Assembly: GCA_000435715.1 (NCBI GenBank)
Contig: FR882593.1
Coordinates: forward strand, 1-64,000
Direction of reading: 5' to 3'
DNA length: 64,000 bases
Source of the DNA: Firmicutes bacterium CAG:145
GTDB lineage: Bacteria; Bacillota; Clostridia; Peptostreptococcales; Anaerovoracaceae
The translations under genes were made by a program, and so were the position numbers. This document shows positions 33,042-41,936 of this stretch, one piece after another (within the stretch, counting starts at the first letter, position 1; each line of letters starts with the position of its first letter). The notes beneath the pieces were generated by a model. The model did not search any database. It worked only from the letters and a program-made list of their open reading frames with translations, and had not been told where the DNA came from.

Positions 33042-36000
33042 ATGAAAAACGCAAATAAGGTGACAGGCAAGTACTATTTAGGGTTTGACATAGGCACAAA
33101 TTCTGTTGGTTGGGCTGTAACGGATGAGAACTATAACTTATGTAAATTTAAAAAGAAATCCATGTGGGGAATCAGGCTTTTTGAAGATGCTAAAACTGCT
33201 GAAGAACGCAGAGGACAAAGAGCCTCCAGGAGGCGTCTGCAGCGCAGAAAACAGCGTATCGATTTACTTCAGGAAATATTTGCAGAAGAAATCAACAAAG
33301 TAGATGAAACCTTTTTTATACGCCTGAATGAAAGCAGATTGCATTTAGACGATAAGACGGTTTCCGAAAAACATCCGCTTTTTATCGGCAGCGAATATTC
33401 AGAGAAAGAGTATTACAGAGAATATCCTACTATATTCCACCTGAGAAAAGAACTGATGGAGAGCAGCGAGCCCCACGATATTAGATTAGTGTATCTGGCG
33501 ATTCACCATATTTTAAAGAACAGGGGTCATTTTCTCATCGACGGCGAATTAAGCAAAGCCAATAGCTTTGATGCCGCTTTTTATCAGATGAAAGAAGTGC
33601 TGTGCAATGAACTGGACCTTGAAATAGACGGTGAAAATACGACAGAAGTAGAGCGTACATTGAGGGACAGAAATATTTCTAAAAGCGACAAGGTAAAGCT
33701 CCTTGCTGCTCTTTTAGCTATGAATCAAAATGAAACTGAGAGCAAAGAAACTAAGAAGAAAATTGAAAACATATGTAAACTTTTAGCCGGTAATAAAGGA
33801 GATATCTCCAAAATATTCGGCCAAACACCGGAAGGCGTTGAAAAGACATCTTTTTCATTCGGTGAGGCAGACTATGATGAGAGCATAAGGCCTAACCTTG
33901 AAGAAAGCATCCCGGATCAATGTTTTGTAATAGACAGCATTAAAGCCTTGTATGACTGGAATGTTCTTGCAGACATCCTCAATGGACAGACATACTTATC
34001 TTGTGCAAAAGTAAATCAGTATGAGACTCATAAGAATAACCTAAAAGAATTGAAACTCCTCGTAAATAGATATTGTTCGAGAGAAGAATACAAGAGATTC
34101 TTCAAATCAGCTGTCGAGAAAGCGAATTACTCCAATTACATAGGCAGCGCCAAACAAGGAAATAAAATCATCGATGTAAAACGATGCGCAGAAGAAGATT
34201 TTTATAAGGAACTAAAGATATTGCTAAGTAAAATTGAACCGGAGGAAGCTGATCGAGAGCTTTATGAGCGAATTAAGAGAGAGGCGGAAGAGGGAAGCCT
34301 GCTTCCTCTTCAGAGAAACAAGGACAACAGCGTGGTGCCTAATCAGATGCATAAGGCGGAACTTGCGCTGATACTTGAGAACGCAGGCTCTTATCTCGGC
34401 TTTCTTAATGAGAAAGATGAAGACGGCCTGTCACCGGCAGAAAAAATCATTGAGTTATTTTCTTTCAGAATACCGTACTATGTAGGACCTTTGAGCGACC
34501 GCCATAAAGACAGAGGATCCAATGCCTGGATTGTCAGAAAAGCAGAGGGAAGAATACTTCCGTGGAATTTTGACGAGAAGGTGGACAGGGAAAAATCAAA
34601 TGAGGCATTTATAGAGAGAATGACAAATAAATGTACATATTTACTGGGCAAAGATGTCGTTGCGAAGAACTCTCTGATTTACAGCCACTTTATGGTACTT
34701 AACGAGTTAAACAATCTTAGCGTATGCGGCAATAAAATAAGCGTACAGGTCAAACAGGATATCTATCGGGAGCTTTTTCAAAGACATACAAAAGTCAGCA
34801 AAAAAATGCTCCTGCAATATTGCCGGGAAAAAATGATGAACAAAGACCTTGAAGAGGAAGACCTCAGCGGATTCGACGGAGATTTTAAGGCTAAGCTTTC
34901 TTCCTATCTGGACTTTGAAAAAAAGGTCTTCGGCGCAAAGATGGAAGAAGATCGTATACGAAAGATAACAGAGGATATAATCAGATGGAAGACTATCTAT
35001 GGCGACGACGGCAAGATGCTGCAGGCCGTCGTTGAAAAGGAATATCCGGGCGAGCTTGACAGTGATCAGCTAAAAGCCGTTAAACAATTCAGATACAGTG
35101 GATGGGGCAATTTTTCCGAGGAGTTCTTAAACGGTATTGTGGGAACAGAAAAGCCCACCGGCCAGATGTTTACAATTATAGAAGCACTCTGGCAGACTAA
35201 CTGTAACCTGATGCAGCTTTTGAGCAAAAACTTCACCTTCATGGAAGAAATAGAAAAGCATAATAGGGAGCTTGCAGGACAGATAACTGATATCAGTTAT
35301 GATAAGTTGGTAAAAGACCTGTACATTTCACCTGCTAACAAAAGAGCCGTTTGGCAGACTGTAAGAATCGCAGAGGAAGTTAAAAAAATCATGGGCTGCG
35401 AGCCTGCTAAGATCTTTGTGGAGATGGCCCGCGGAGGTGAAAAGGAAAAGAAGAGAACTATATCAAGAAAGAAAAAACTGCTTGAGCTTTATGCCGCTTG
35501 CAAAAAAGATGCAAGAGACTGGAACAGAGAAATAGAAGACCGCGATGAACGTGAATTTAACAGCGATAAGCTGTATCTCTATTATACTCAGATGGGGCGC
35601 TGCATGTACAGCGGTGAACGCATAGATCTGCATGAACTGATGTCGGCCAATTCCAAGTGGGATATAGATCATATTTATCCTCAATCAAAGGTTAAGGACG
35701 ACAGTTTGGACAATCGCGTGCTGTCGCTAAAAAAGATTAACAATGAGAAAGGCAATAAGCCTTTGAGCAGAGATATCCAGCAGAGTCAGCAGAAGTGGTG
35801 GACAGAGTTATTGCAGCTTGAATTTATCACCAAGAAAAAATATGACAGGCTGATGCATAGAGGCGAATTATCGGAAGAAGAATTGAGCGGATTCATAAAT
35901 CGCCAGCTTGTGGAGACGCGGCAGTCTACGAAGGCAGCTGCAGAACTGCTTGGCAGGATGTATAACAACAGCAAAGTTGTATATGTTAAGGCTCCCCTGG

Positions 36001-37154
36001 TATCACAATTCAGGAAAGATGATTTGAACATACTCAAGTCAAGGCTTGCCAATGATTATCATCACGCGAAAGACGCCTATCTCAATATAGCAGTCGGAAA
36101 TGTCTATAATGAAAAATTTACAGATAATCCGCTTAGATGGATTGAAAAACACGCCGGAGAAAATTACAGCATCAATCGTGTATTCGATTATGATATCGTC
36201 GCCGGAGACGGCGCGCCGGTATGGGCAGCTCCGTTGCGGGATGAAAAAAATAAGCTGAGGAAAAATGAAGTGGGAGAAAAGTACGGCGGAACTATAGATG
36301 TCATAAGAAAAACGGTCAAGAGAAACGATGTGCTGTATACAGAACATACATACTGCGGAAAAGGCGAATTGTTCAATGCTACTATCGCAAAGAAAGACGG
36401 CGGAGCAGAGATTCCTCTGAAGGCGGGTCTTCAGACGGGCAAATACGGAGGCTATAAAAGTCCTAACACCTCCTATTTTGCCGCAATCGAGTTCGACGGG
36501 AAAAAAGGAGAGCGGGTAAAGAATATTATGGAGGTGCCTGTTTATATTGCTAACATACTCCTGCATGACATCGATGCTTATATTCGATACTGCGAAACCG
36601 TCAAAGGCCTAAAGAATGTAAAAATCCTGCGGCCATGTATAAAAAAAAACGCCCTTATAAGCGTCGACGGTTACCCGATGAGGATAAGAGGGGCAAATGA
36701 GAAAAACATCCTTTTGAAAAACAACTTACAGCCGATTTTTGGACGACATGAGGAAACCGTAAGGCGAATAGAAAAATATGTGGAAAAGAATCAGGAATTT
36801 GAGGTGGACGAAAAATTCGACGGTCTTAACGAGGCTAATCTCACGGACCTCTATGATGATATAACGGAAAAATTATGCGGCCCTTATGTTGAACGTCCGT
36901 CGAACCAAGGAGAATACTTGATGGAGAATAGGGAAAAGTTTTTGAATATATCGTTAAAAGAAAAGGCAAAATTATTGGCTCAGATGATAAAGCTGGTAAG
37001 ATGCGATACAGAAACTAAAGCAGATTTAAGAAGTATAGGAGCAAGTAAAAACGCAGGAGTCATTTCAGTTAATAAAAATACGTTGGGCGGAAAACGACTG
37101 ATATTGATAAACCAGTCAGTTACCGGCCTGTTTGAAAACAGAATCGAGTTGTGA
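33042..37154 (+). CDS. cas9: CRISPR-associated endonuclease Cas9, type II-A
   Basis: Cas9 cuts target DNA guided by crRNA and tracrRNA. The 1370-residue product has all nuclease motifs: RuvC-I GFDIGTNSVGWAV with D16, an arginine-rich bridge helix (ERRGQRASRRRLQRRKQR), RuvC-II IFVEMARGG with E794, HNH DIDHIYPQS with H877 and NRVLSLKKINNEKGNK, and RuvC-III NDYHHAKDAYLN with H1007 and D1011. Length fits type II-A. ATG 33042 is chosen with AGGAGAAAAAA upstream; the frame opens earlier at 33003. cas1 follows after one base. The gene looks intact, so the effector is probably functional although the array is nearly empty. Confidence 0.96.
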   Translation: MKNANKVTGKYYLGFDIGTNSVGWAVTDENYNLCKFKKKSMWGIRLFEDAKTAEERRGQRASRRRLQRRKQRIDLLQEIFAEEINKVDETFFIRLNESRLHLDDKTVSEKHPLFIGSEYSEKEYYREYPTIFHLRKELMESSEPHDIRLVYLAIHHILKNRGHFLIDGELSKANSFDAAFYQMKEVLCNELDLEIDGENTTEVERTLRDRNISKSDKVKLLAALLAMNQNETESKETKKKIENICKLLAGNKGDISKIFGQTPEGVEKTSFSFGEADYDESIRPNLEESIPDQCFVIDSIKALYDWNVLADILNGQTYLSCAKVNQYETHKNNLKELKLLVNRYCSREEYKRFFKSAVEKANYSNYIGSAKQGNKIIDVKRCAEEDFYKELKILLSKIEPEEADRELYERIKREAEEGSLLPLQRNKDNSVVPNQMHKAELALILENAGSYLGFLNEKDEDGLSPAEKIIELFSFRIPYYVGPLSDRHKDRGSNAWIVRKAEGRILPWNFDEKVDREKSNEAFIERMTNKCTYLLGKDVVAKNSLIYSHFMVLNELNNLSVCGNKISVQVKQDIYRELFQRHTKVSKKMLLQYCREKMMNKDLEEEDLSGFDGDFKAKLSSYLDFEKKVFGAKMEEDRIRKITEDIIRWKTIYGDDGKMLQAVVEKEYPGELDSDQLKAVKQFRYSGWGNFSEEFLNGIVGTEKPTGQMFTIIEALWQTNCNLMQLLSKNFTFMEEIEKHNRELAGQITDISYDKLVKDLYISPANKRAVWQTVRIAEEVKKIMGCEPAKIFVEMARGGEKEKKRTISRKKKLLELYAACKKDARDWNREIEDRDEREFNSDKLYLYYTQMGRCMYSGERIDLHELMSANSKWDIDHIYPQSKVKDDSLDNRVLSLKKINNEKGNKPLSRDIQQSQQKWWTELLQLEFITKKKYDRLMHRGELSEEELSGFINRQLVETRQSTKAAAELLGRMYNNSKVVYVKAPLVSQFRKDDLNILKSRLANDYHHAKDAYLNIAVGNVYNEKFTDNPLRWIEKHAGENYSINRVFDYDIVAGDGAPVWAAPLRDEKNKLRKNEVGEKYGGTIDVIRKTVKRNDVLYTEHTYCGKGELFNATIAKKDGGAEIPLKAGLQTGKYGGYKSPNTSYFAAIEFDGKKGERVKNIMEVPVYIANILLHDIDAYIRYCETVKGLKNVKILRPCIKKNALISVDGYPMRIRGANEKNILLKNNLQPIFGRHEETVRRIEKYVEKNQEFEVDEKFDGLNEANLTDLYDDITEKLCGPYVERPSNQGEYLMENREKFLNISLKEKAKLLAQMIKLVRCDTETKADLRSIGASKNAGVISVNKNTLGGKRLILINQSVTGLFENRIEL

Positions 37155-37155
37155 T

Positions 37156-38034
37156 ATGAGCTGGCGTACCGTAGTGATTACAGGCTGCGCAAAGCTGGAT
37201 TTCAGGATGGATTACCTGACAGTGCGCAAGCAGGATGGAACCAATCGTATTCATCTGAGCGAGATTGGGATTTTGATAATTGAATCAACAGCAATTTCGT
37301 TGACGGCGGTGTTGATACGCGAATTGGCGAGACATAAGATTAAAGTGATATTTTGCGATGAACAGCACAATCCCCATTCAGAATTGATGTCTTATTACGG
37401 CAGTCATGATACCAGTGCTAAGATAAAGAAACAGATAGTTTGGGACAAGCATATTAAAGAGGCGACATGGACAGAAATAGTGGCTGAGAAAATAAGAAAA
37501 CAGGCTCAGCTCCTCGCAGAAGAAGGGTGCGTGTCGCAGGCTCAGCTTCTTCGCCAATATATCAGCGAACTGGAATTTGCAGACGTTACAAACCGCGAAG
37601 GCCATGCGGCAAAGGTATATTTTAACGCGCTGTTTGGAATGGATTTTACCAGGAGTGAGGACAATGCCATAAATGCAGCGCTGAATTACGCATATGGCAT
37701 ATTATTATCCTGCTTTAACCGGGAGATCGTGGCGAACGGATATTTGACGCAGATTGGCCTTTTTCATGATAACATGTTTAATCAATTCAACTTGGCTTCG
37801 GATTTTATGGAACCGTTTCGCATATTGGCGGATAGGAGGGTAAAAGAGATGAACCCGATTAAGTTCACTCACGATGAAAAAATGCAGCTTGTGTATTTAC
37901 TAAGCGATAGCGTAGTAATTGACGGAAAGCAAAATTATGTGAGCAATGCGATAAAAATATACTGCAGGAGCCTTTTTGACGCATTAAACGAAAACGATAC
38001 TTCTTTGATCAGATTTTATAAATATGAGCTATAG
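37156..38034 (+). CDS. cas1: CRISPR adaptation integrase Cas1
   Basis: Cas1 with Cas2 inserts new spacers. The 292-residue product resembles type II-A Cas1: SWRTVVITG start, [45 protein letters not shown] (with the catalytic glutamate), and [13 protein letters not shown] (His/Asp region). ATG 37156 is one base after the cas9 stop codon. It overlaps cas2 by 11 bases. Confidence 0.95.
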   Translation: MSWRTVVITGCAKLDFRMDYLTVRKQDGTNRIHLSEIGILIIESTAISLTAVLIRELARHKIKVIFCDEQHNPHSELMSYYGSHDTSAKIKKQIVWDKHIKEATWTEIVAEKIRKQAQLLAEEGCVSQAQLLRQYISELEFADVTNREGHAAKVYFNALFGMDFTRSEDNAINAALNYAYGILLSCFNREIVANGYLTQIGLFHDNMFNQFNLASDFMEPFRILADRRVKEMNPIKFTHDEKMQLVYLLSDSVVIDGKQNYVSNAIKIYCRSLFDALNENDTSLIRFYKYEL

Positions 38035-38344
38035 ATATATGAGAATCATTGTTTTTTTCGACCTTCCCACGGAGACCGCTGAGAACAAAAGACATTATAG
38101 GGAGTTTCGCAAATTTTTGATAAAGAGAGGCTTTCTGATGATACAGGAAAGCGTATATTGCAAATTGGCGTTGAATACGACAGTGGCTAATTCAGTCGTT
38201 CAGGCGATAAAGAGCAACAAACCTCCCGAAGGTCTGGTACAGATGTTGGTAATTACCGAAAAACAATATGCGAGGATGGAGTTTGTAGTGGGAAATGCCA
38301 ATCATTCCATAATAGATTCAGATGAAAGGGTGGTGATATTATGA
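38024..38344 (+). CDS. cas2: CRISPR adaptation protein Cas2
   Basis: The 106-residue product begins [15 protein letters not shown], as in other type II-A Cas2 proteins (the MSYRYMR start is shared with the streptococcal protein), which supports ATG 38024 over the ATG at 38039. [16 protein letters not shown] and [12 protein letters not shown] are typical. It overlaps cas1 by 11 bases and csn2 by four (ATGA). Confidence 0.94.
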   Translation: MSYRYMRIIVFFDLPTETAENKRHYREFRKFLIKRGFLMIQESVYCKLALNTTVANSVVQAIKSNKPPEGLVQMLVITEKQYARMEFVVGNANHSIIDSDERVVIL

Positions 38345-39012
38345 AGGTCACATGCTTGGAGCCGCCTGTAATTATTGAAATATTGCAGGGCAAAACGGCG
38401 TCTCTTGTTATTGAATGCCCTGAAACACTGGAACGGTTTCTTATGAATTTGCAAGCGAGTATGAGCAAAAAAGCCCAATATTTTTCGCTATCGGATGAAA
38501 TGAGTGAAATGGATTTGTCCAAGACGTGTGAACTTGTAACCACGCCGTTTGATTTGACCTATGACCGACGAGAAATAAAAAAACGTTTATATGATGAGCT
38601 ATGTGATTTCATAATTAACACTGATTTTTCTGAAAGGTTGTCGGAAATACACGGCTTAGCCCTCTCCCTGCTGGACGATCTTAAAATTGCCGCTGATTAT
38701 GAGACGGAGTATGAAGAGGAACTTACTTTTACGGACTTTCTGAAAAAGTACGATGTGCGCTTGAAAGATCCTGAAGGTAAATTTGGAGAGAAGCTGATAG
38801 AATACATGACGACAATGTATACTCTTCAAAATATTTCTGTATTTTTTATTGCGAATTGTGACGCATATCTGTCAGTCTCTGACTATGAATACATAGAGAA
38901 AACAGCGGAATATTACGATATATATGTTATTTATGTACGGAATAAGCAGAGATTCTTGAAAGAAGATAAGAATGAATATATAATAGACATTGATATGTGT
39001 GAAATACACTGA
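38341..39012 (+). CDS. csn2: Type II-A adaptation protein Csn2
   Basis: Csn2 forms a ring-shaped tetramer that binds DNA ends during spacer acquisition and defines subtype II-A. The 223-residue length fits the short Csn2 type. It has the central FxxDxLxxLL-like segment [15 protein letters not shown] and the late strand [15 protein letters not shown] followed by [11 protein letters not shown]. It overlaps cas2 by four bases and ends 49 bases before the first CRISPR repeat. Confidence 0.88.
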   Translation: MKVTCLEPPVIIEILQGKTASLVIECPETLERFLMNLQASMSKKAQYFSLSDEMSEMDLSKTCELVTTPFDLTYDRREIKKRLYDELCDFIINTDFSERLSEIHGLALSLLDDLKIAADYETEYEEELTFTDFLKKYDVRLKDPEGKFGEKLIEYMTTMYTLQNISVFFIANCDAYLSVSDYEYIEKTAEYYDIYVIYVRNKQRFLKEDKNEYIIDIDMCEIH

Positions 39013-39061
39013 TTTGCCATATGAAATTCAGGCGTGTAGTGACGTTTACTCGAAAATTGAG

Positions 39062-39163
39062 GTTTGAGAGTAGTGTAATTTCATATGGTAGTCAAACTAT
39101 TGCTTCTGCTACTCAGATTAATGCTGCGTTTGAGAGTAGTGTAATCCCATATGACAGCTTAAT
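39062..39163 (+). CRISPR. Single-spacer CRISPR array
   Basis: Repeat 1 (39062-39097) is 36 bases, begins GTTTGAGAGTAGTGTAAT and ends ATGGTAGTCAAAC. It is followed by a 30-base spacer (39098-39127) and a second repeat (39128-39163) that keeps the first 18 bases and CATATG but is degenerate at its 3' end, as is usual for the terminal repeat. No further repeat follows. The leader is short, ending AAAATTGAG just before repeat 1. The repeat matches the anti-repeat of the tracrRNA at 32958-32982. Confidence 0.9.
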
Positions 39164-39326
39164 CAGTTGTTGTGAGATTAAAAGATATCTAATCGTGGTT
39201 ATAGGATGAGTTCTCCATAAGTAATTTTTGACGGCTTATAATTCTATACATAACTAAAAGAAATATTAATTTTATGGCTGAAACACAGCTGTATGTATTT
39301 GCAGAGTCCTTGCCGAGATGAGAGAA

Positions 39327-39359
39327 GGGAGCGCCCGATTCAGGTGCCGCTCCTTTTTT
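39327..39359 (+). terminator. Terminator after the CRISPR locus
   Basis: GGAGCG pairs with CGCTCC around a 14-base loop, followed by seven T. Between the array and this hairpin (39164-39326) I see no convincing gene. Confidence 0.65.
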
Positions 39360-39435
39360 ATGTCTTCAAATCAGTCATACGGTACAAGTTGTTTTGCGTA
39401 TGCTGAAACAGAAGCGACGATAAGGAGGAAAGACC

Positions 39436-40254
39436 ATGAGGAGACTTAGACTGGCAGCGGCTTCCATTTTTCTTGTCAGTATACTGTTTTGCAGCGCAGC
39501 CATGTGGAGCGCAGACATAAAAGCAGGAGATGGAGAGTCCCGGATAGTGTCGGGAAAAGCCGTTTCAGAGACAGAAAACGAGGGAACCGATAAAAGGCCG
39601 GTCATCGTAATAGATGCCGGACACGGAGGGATAGATGCGGGAGCCTCAGGAGAAGACGGCACATCGGAAAAAGATATAAATCTGGCGATTGCTCTGAAAT
39701 TAAAAGAGGCCATCGAAAAATATCCGGTAGATGTAGTGCTTACCAGGGAAGATGGCGAAGAACTCTTAGAAGGATATGACGGAAACGGCGGCAGAAAACG
39801 ATACGATATGGAAAACAGAAAGAAGATCATAGATGAAAATGAACCGGTGCTTACCGTCTCTATTCATCTTAACAGTTTTCCATCTGATGGATCTGTCTGC
39901 GGCGCTCAGGTTTTTTATCCGAAGAATCATGATAAAAGAACAGAAGAACAAACAGGAGAACAAACATCAAAAGTATTTGCTGACAGCGTCCAGAGATCTC
40001 TTGCGGAGGCCGTGTCAGGCAGCGAAACCAAGGAGGCTCTCACCAAGAACGATATATTTTTATTTCAGCAGATAGACAGTCCGATCATATTAGTAGAATG
40101 TGGATTCCTGTCAAACGCAGAAGAAAGAGAAAACTTGGAAACTGCAGAATATCAAGAAAAACTGGCCGAGGCTATATGGGACGGAATAAATGAAATTTTA
40201 TGCCTTAAAAAGCAGAAAGAAAATCAGATCGTTGACAGTGCGAACAACGGCTAA
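39436..40254 (+). CDS. cwlD: N-acetylmuramoyl-L-alanine amidase (CwlD-like)
   Basis: A secreted Amidase_3 zinc enzyme cutting the amide bond between muramic acid and the stem peptide. The 272-residue product has a signal or anchor segment (LAAASIFLVSILFCSAAMW), then VIDAGHGGIDAGA with the zinc histidine, EKDINLAIALKL, VSIHLNSFPSDG and LVECGFLSNAEE with the catalytic glutamate. This matches CwlD, which in spore formers makes muramic lactam in cortex. Whether this organism sporulates is unclear, so a vegetative role is possible. ATG 39436 follows TAAGGAGGAAAGACC. Confidence 0.85.
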   Translation: MRRLRLAAASIFLVSILFCSAAMWSADIKAGDGESRIVSGKAVSETENEGTDKRPVIVIDAGHGGIDAGASGEDGTSEKDINLAIALKLKEAIEKYPVDVVLTREDGEELLEGYDGNGGRKRYDMENRKKIIDENEPVLTVSIHLNSFPSDGSVCGAQVFYPKNHDKRTEEQTGEQTSKVFADSVQRSLAEAVSGSETKEALTKNDIFLFQQIDSPIILVECGFLSNAEERENLETAEYQEKLAEAIWDGINEILCLKKQKENQIVDSANNG

Positions 40255-40270
40255 AAAAGACAAAAAAATC

Positions 40271-40403
40271 TGTGGATAACTTGCTATTGACAAATTGATG
40301 GCTTGCCTTCAAATATTGAAAAATACAGATTTAATGCGGGTTGAGTTATCCACAGGCTGATGTTGAGAAAATTGTATACGATTTCCCCTGCCCTTGTGGA
40401 TAA
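40271..40403. promoter_or_regulatory. Cluster of three perfect DnaA boxes
   Basis: The intergenic region after cwlD contains TGTGGATAA (40271-40279), TTATCCACA (40346-40354) and TGTGGATAA (40395-40403), all exact matches to the DnaA box TTATCCACA in either orientation, with AT-rich sequence between them. No dnaA, dnaN or rpmH is nearby, so a DnaA-binding regulatory cluster is more likely than oriC. Confidence 0.7.
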
Positions 40404-40472
40404 AAGCTGAAAACATTGGAAATTAAGGCTCTTTCTGATGTTGAAAAATGTTTGTCTTACTGCGAACAGCGG

Positions 40473-40500
40473 TTGACATAAAACGACAAGATGTTACAAT
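40473..40500 (+). promoter_or_regulatory. Sigma-A promoter of the DUF4282-like gene
   Basis: TTGACA (40473-40478), 16-base spacer, TACAAT (40495-40500), about 43 bases before the ATG at 40543. Confidence 0.75.
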
Positions 40501-40542
40501 ATATTCGTAGAAAAATAAATTCGTATTAAAGGGGGAAATAAG

Positions 40543-41151
40543 ATGTCTTATCCATATGTTTACAATTATAGCTACAGTTACGGAATGGGTCAAGCCACAG
40601 GATTGATTATAGCTTTGCTTGTAGCAATTATTTTAGCTATCGTTCTTAACTTTACATTTTTGTCTAAGAAAAATGAGGGGAAATATACCGGAGCGTTAGG
40701 CAAGATTTATAATTTTTTGTGTTTCAACAAGTTCTATGCTGAGAGTATTCTGAAGCTGGTGTATATTGTGACGGCAGTGATAATTACGGTGATGGGTATC
40801 GCCGCGATGTTCTCGGTAGAATTCTTCAGCGGGCTTCTCACCGTCGTGATAGGAAACGTGGCTCTTCGAGTGGCTTATGAGCTCATCATGATGTTCATAA
40901 TATTATGCAAGAAAACCGTTTCTATAGACAAGAAACTCGATAAGGTAGCTAAATTCTACGGAGATGATTTTGACGCAGAAGAAGAGTTTGAACAAGTACA
41001 GCCTTGCAGCGGAGGATGCGCTTCGTGCGAAGGCTGTACAGACGAAAACTGTGACGGAGACGGACAGCAAAATGATGAAGAAAAAGATGATCCGCATAAA
41101 GAAGACGACTTTGACCAGGCAGAGGCTAAGATAAACACTTCAGACAGATGA
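40543..41151 (+). CDS. DUF4282-like membrane protein with Cys-rich tail
   Basis: The 202-residue protein starts with a Tyr-rich segment, then a membrane span (about 20-41), and a DUF4282-like core with two further spans (about 70-115): FNKFYAESILKLVYIVTAV, IGNVALRVAYELIMMFIIL. The C-terminal ~60 residues are acidic and contain five close cysteines, C155-x3-C159-x2-C162-x2-C165-x4-C170. This tail could bind metal; its acidity (EEKDDPHKEDD) is notable. Function unknown. ATG 40543 follows AAAGGGGGAAATAAG. The gene has its own promoter and lies next to the DnaA box cluster. Confidence 0.7.
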   Translation: MSYPYVYNYSYSYGMGQATGLIIALLVAIILAIVLNFTFLSKKNEGKYTGALGKIYNFLCFNKFYAESILKLVYIVTAVIITVMGIAAMFSVEFFSGLLTVVIGNVALRVAYELIMMFIILCKKTVSIDKKLDKVAKFYGDDFDAEEEFEQVQPCSGGCASCEGCTDENCDGDGQQNDEEKDDPHKEDDFDQAEAKINTSDR

Positions 41152-41217
41152 CATTTTTCACTGAACTTTGTTGCAGATCCTTGATAACGTAAACAGAGAA
41201 TTCTCAAGAGTGCGGTT

Positions 41218-41262
41218 ATTCCCGGTATAGAAGCTTTTTGGCTTCTTACCGGGAATTTTTTC
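41218..41262 (+). terminator. Terminator after the DUF4282-like gene
   Basis: CCCGGTA-t-AGAAGC pairs with GCTTCT-TACCGGG around a T-rich loop, followed by TTTTTT. Confidence 0.8.
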
Positions 41263-41265
41263 TTT

Positions 41266-41874
41266 ATGGATACAGGCAAGAGCTCCCAGCCGGCTTCCTA
41301 TAGGATCGTAACGTGCAGCAGTTTAACTGATTGCTTTGAATATAGTTTGCAGACGATAATATCTCGAAACGTAAGTCCCCTGGAGTATGCAGTTATATCA
41401 TGTACCGTGATACATACAGACGGAGCTGCCAATGTCATTCCTACTAATGTGACCATATCGGGAGACGTGAGGACATATTCGTTCGAGCTTCAAGACATGA
41501 TAGAGAGCAAGATGAAAGAGATTTGCTGGCACATATGCCAGATGAACGGTATCGAGATGGAGTTTGAATATAACAGAGCTTTTATACCTCTGATAAATTC
41601 CGCAGAATGTGTGGAGGCCGTCAGAGAGGCCGCCTCGGGTGTTGAGAAGATCACAGGGATAGACTGCGAAGCTCTTCCGGGAACAGGATCTGAAGATTTT
41701 GCCCATTATGTGAAATATGTTAAAGGCTGTTACTTCAGAATAGGCGGAAGGAAAACAGAAAATCTGGATGAGGTTGCGCCTCCTCATAATCCCCAGTTCG
41801 ATTACAACGATGATATATTGATGACGGGAGCAGAATTATTTGCGAGAATAATAAGAACAAGGCTCAGAGAATGA
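41266..41874 (+). pseudogene. M20 peptidase/amidohydrolase, C-terminal fragment
   Basis: The 202-residue frame corresponds to the second half of M20-type aminoacylases: the end of the dimerization (lid) domain, QTIISRNVSPLEYAV and ANVIPTNVTISGDVRTYS, then ALPGTGSEDFAHYV and APPHNPQFDYNDD. The N-terminal ~180 residues with most metal ligands are missing and a transcription terminator lies directly upstream. No ribosome binding site is seen at ATG 41266. This is a remnant, probably cut by recombination at the terminator. Confidence 0.8.
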
Positions 41875-41936
41875 TCATGCAGTATATTATTTGTATCTGA
41901 TACGATCACGGCAGAAAGGCGGAATAGTTTTCATGA

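Noticed and set aside
38039..38344. Shorter Cas2 start at the second ATG
   Set aside because: The longer start gives MSYRYMR, which is shared by other type II-A Cas2 proteins.
40255..40542. Chromosomal replication origin
   Set aside because: Three DnaA boxes are present but dnaA, dnaN, rpmH or gidA are not nearby, and three boxes are few for an oriC; kept only as a DnaA-box cluster.
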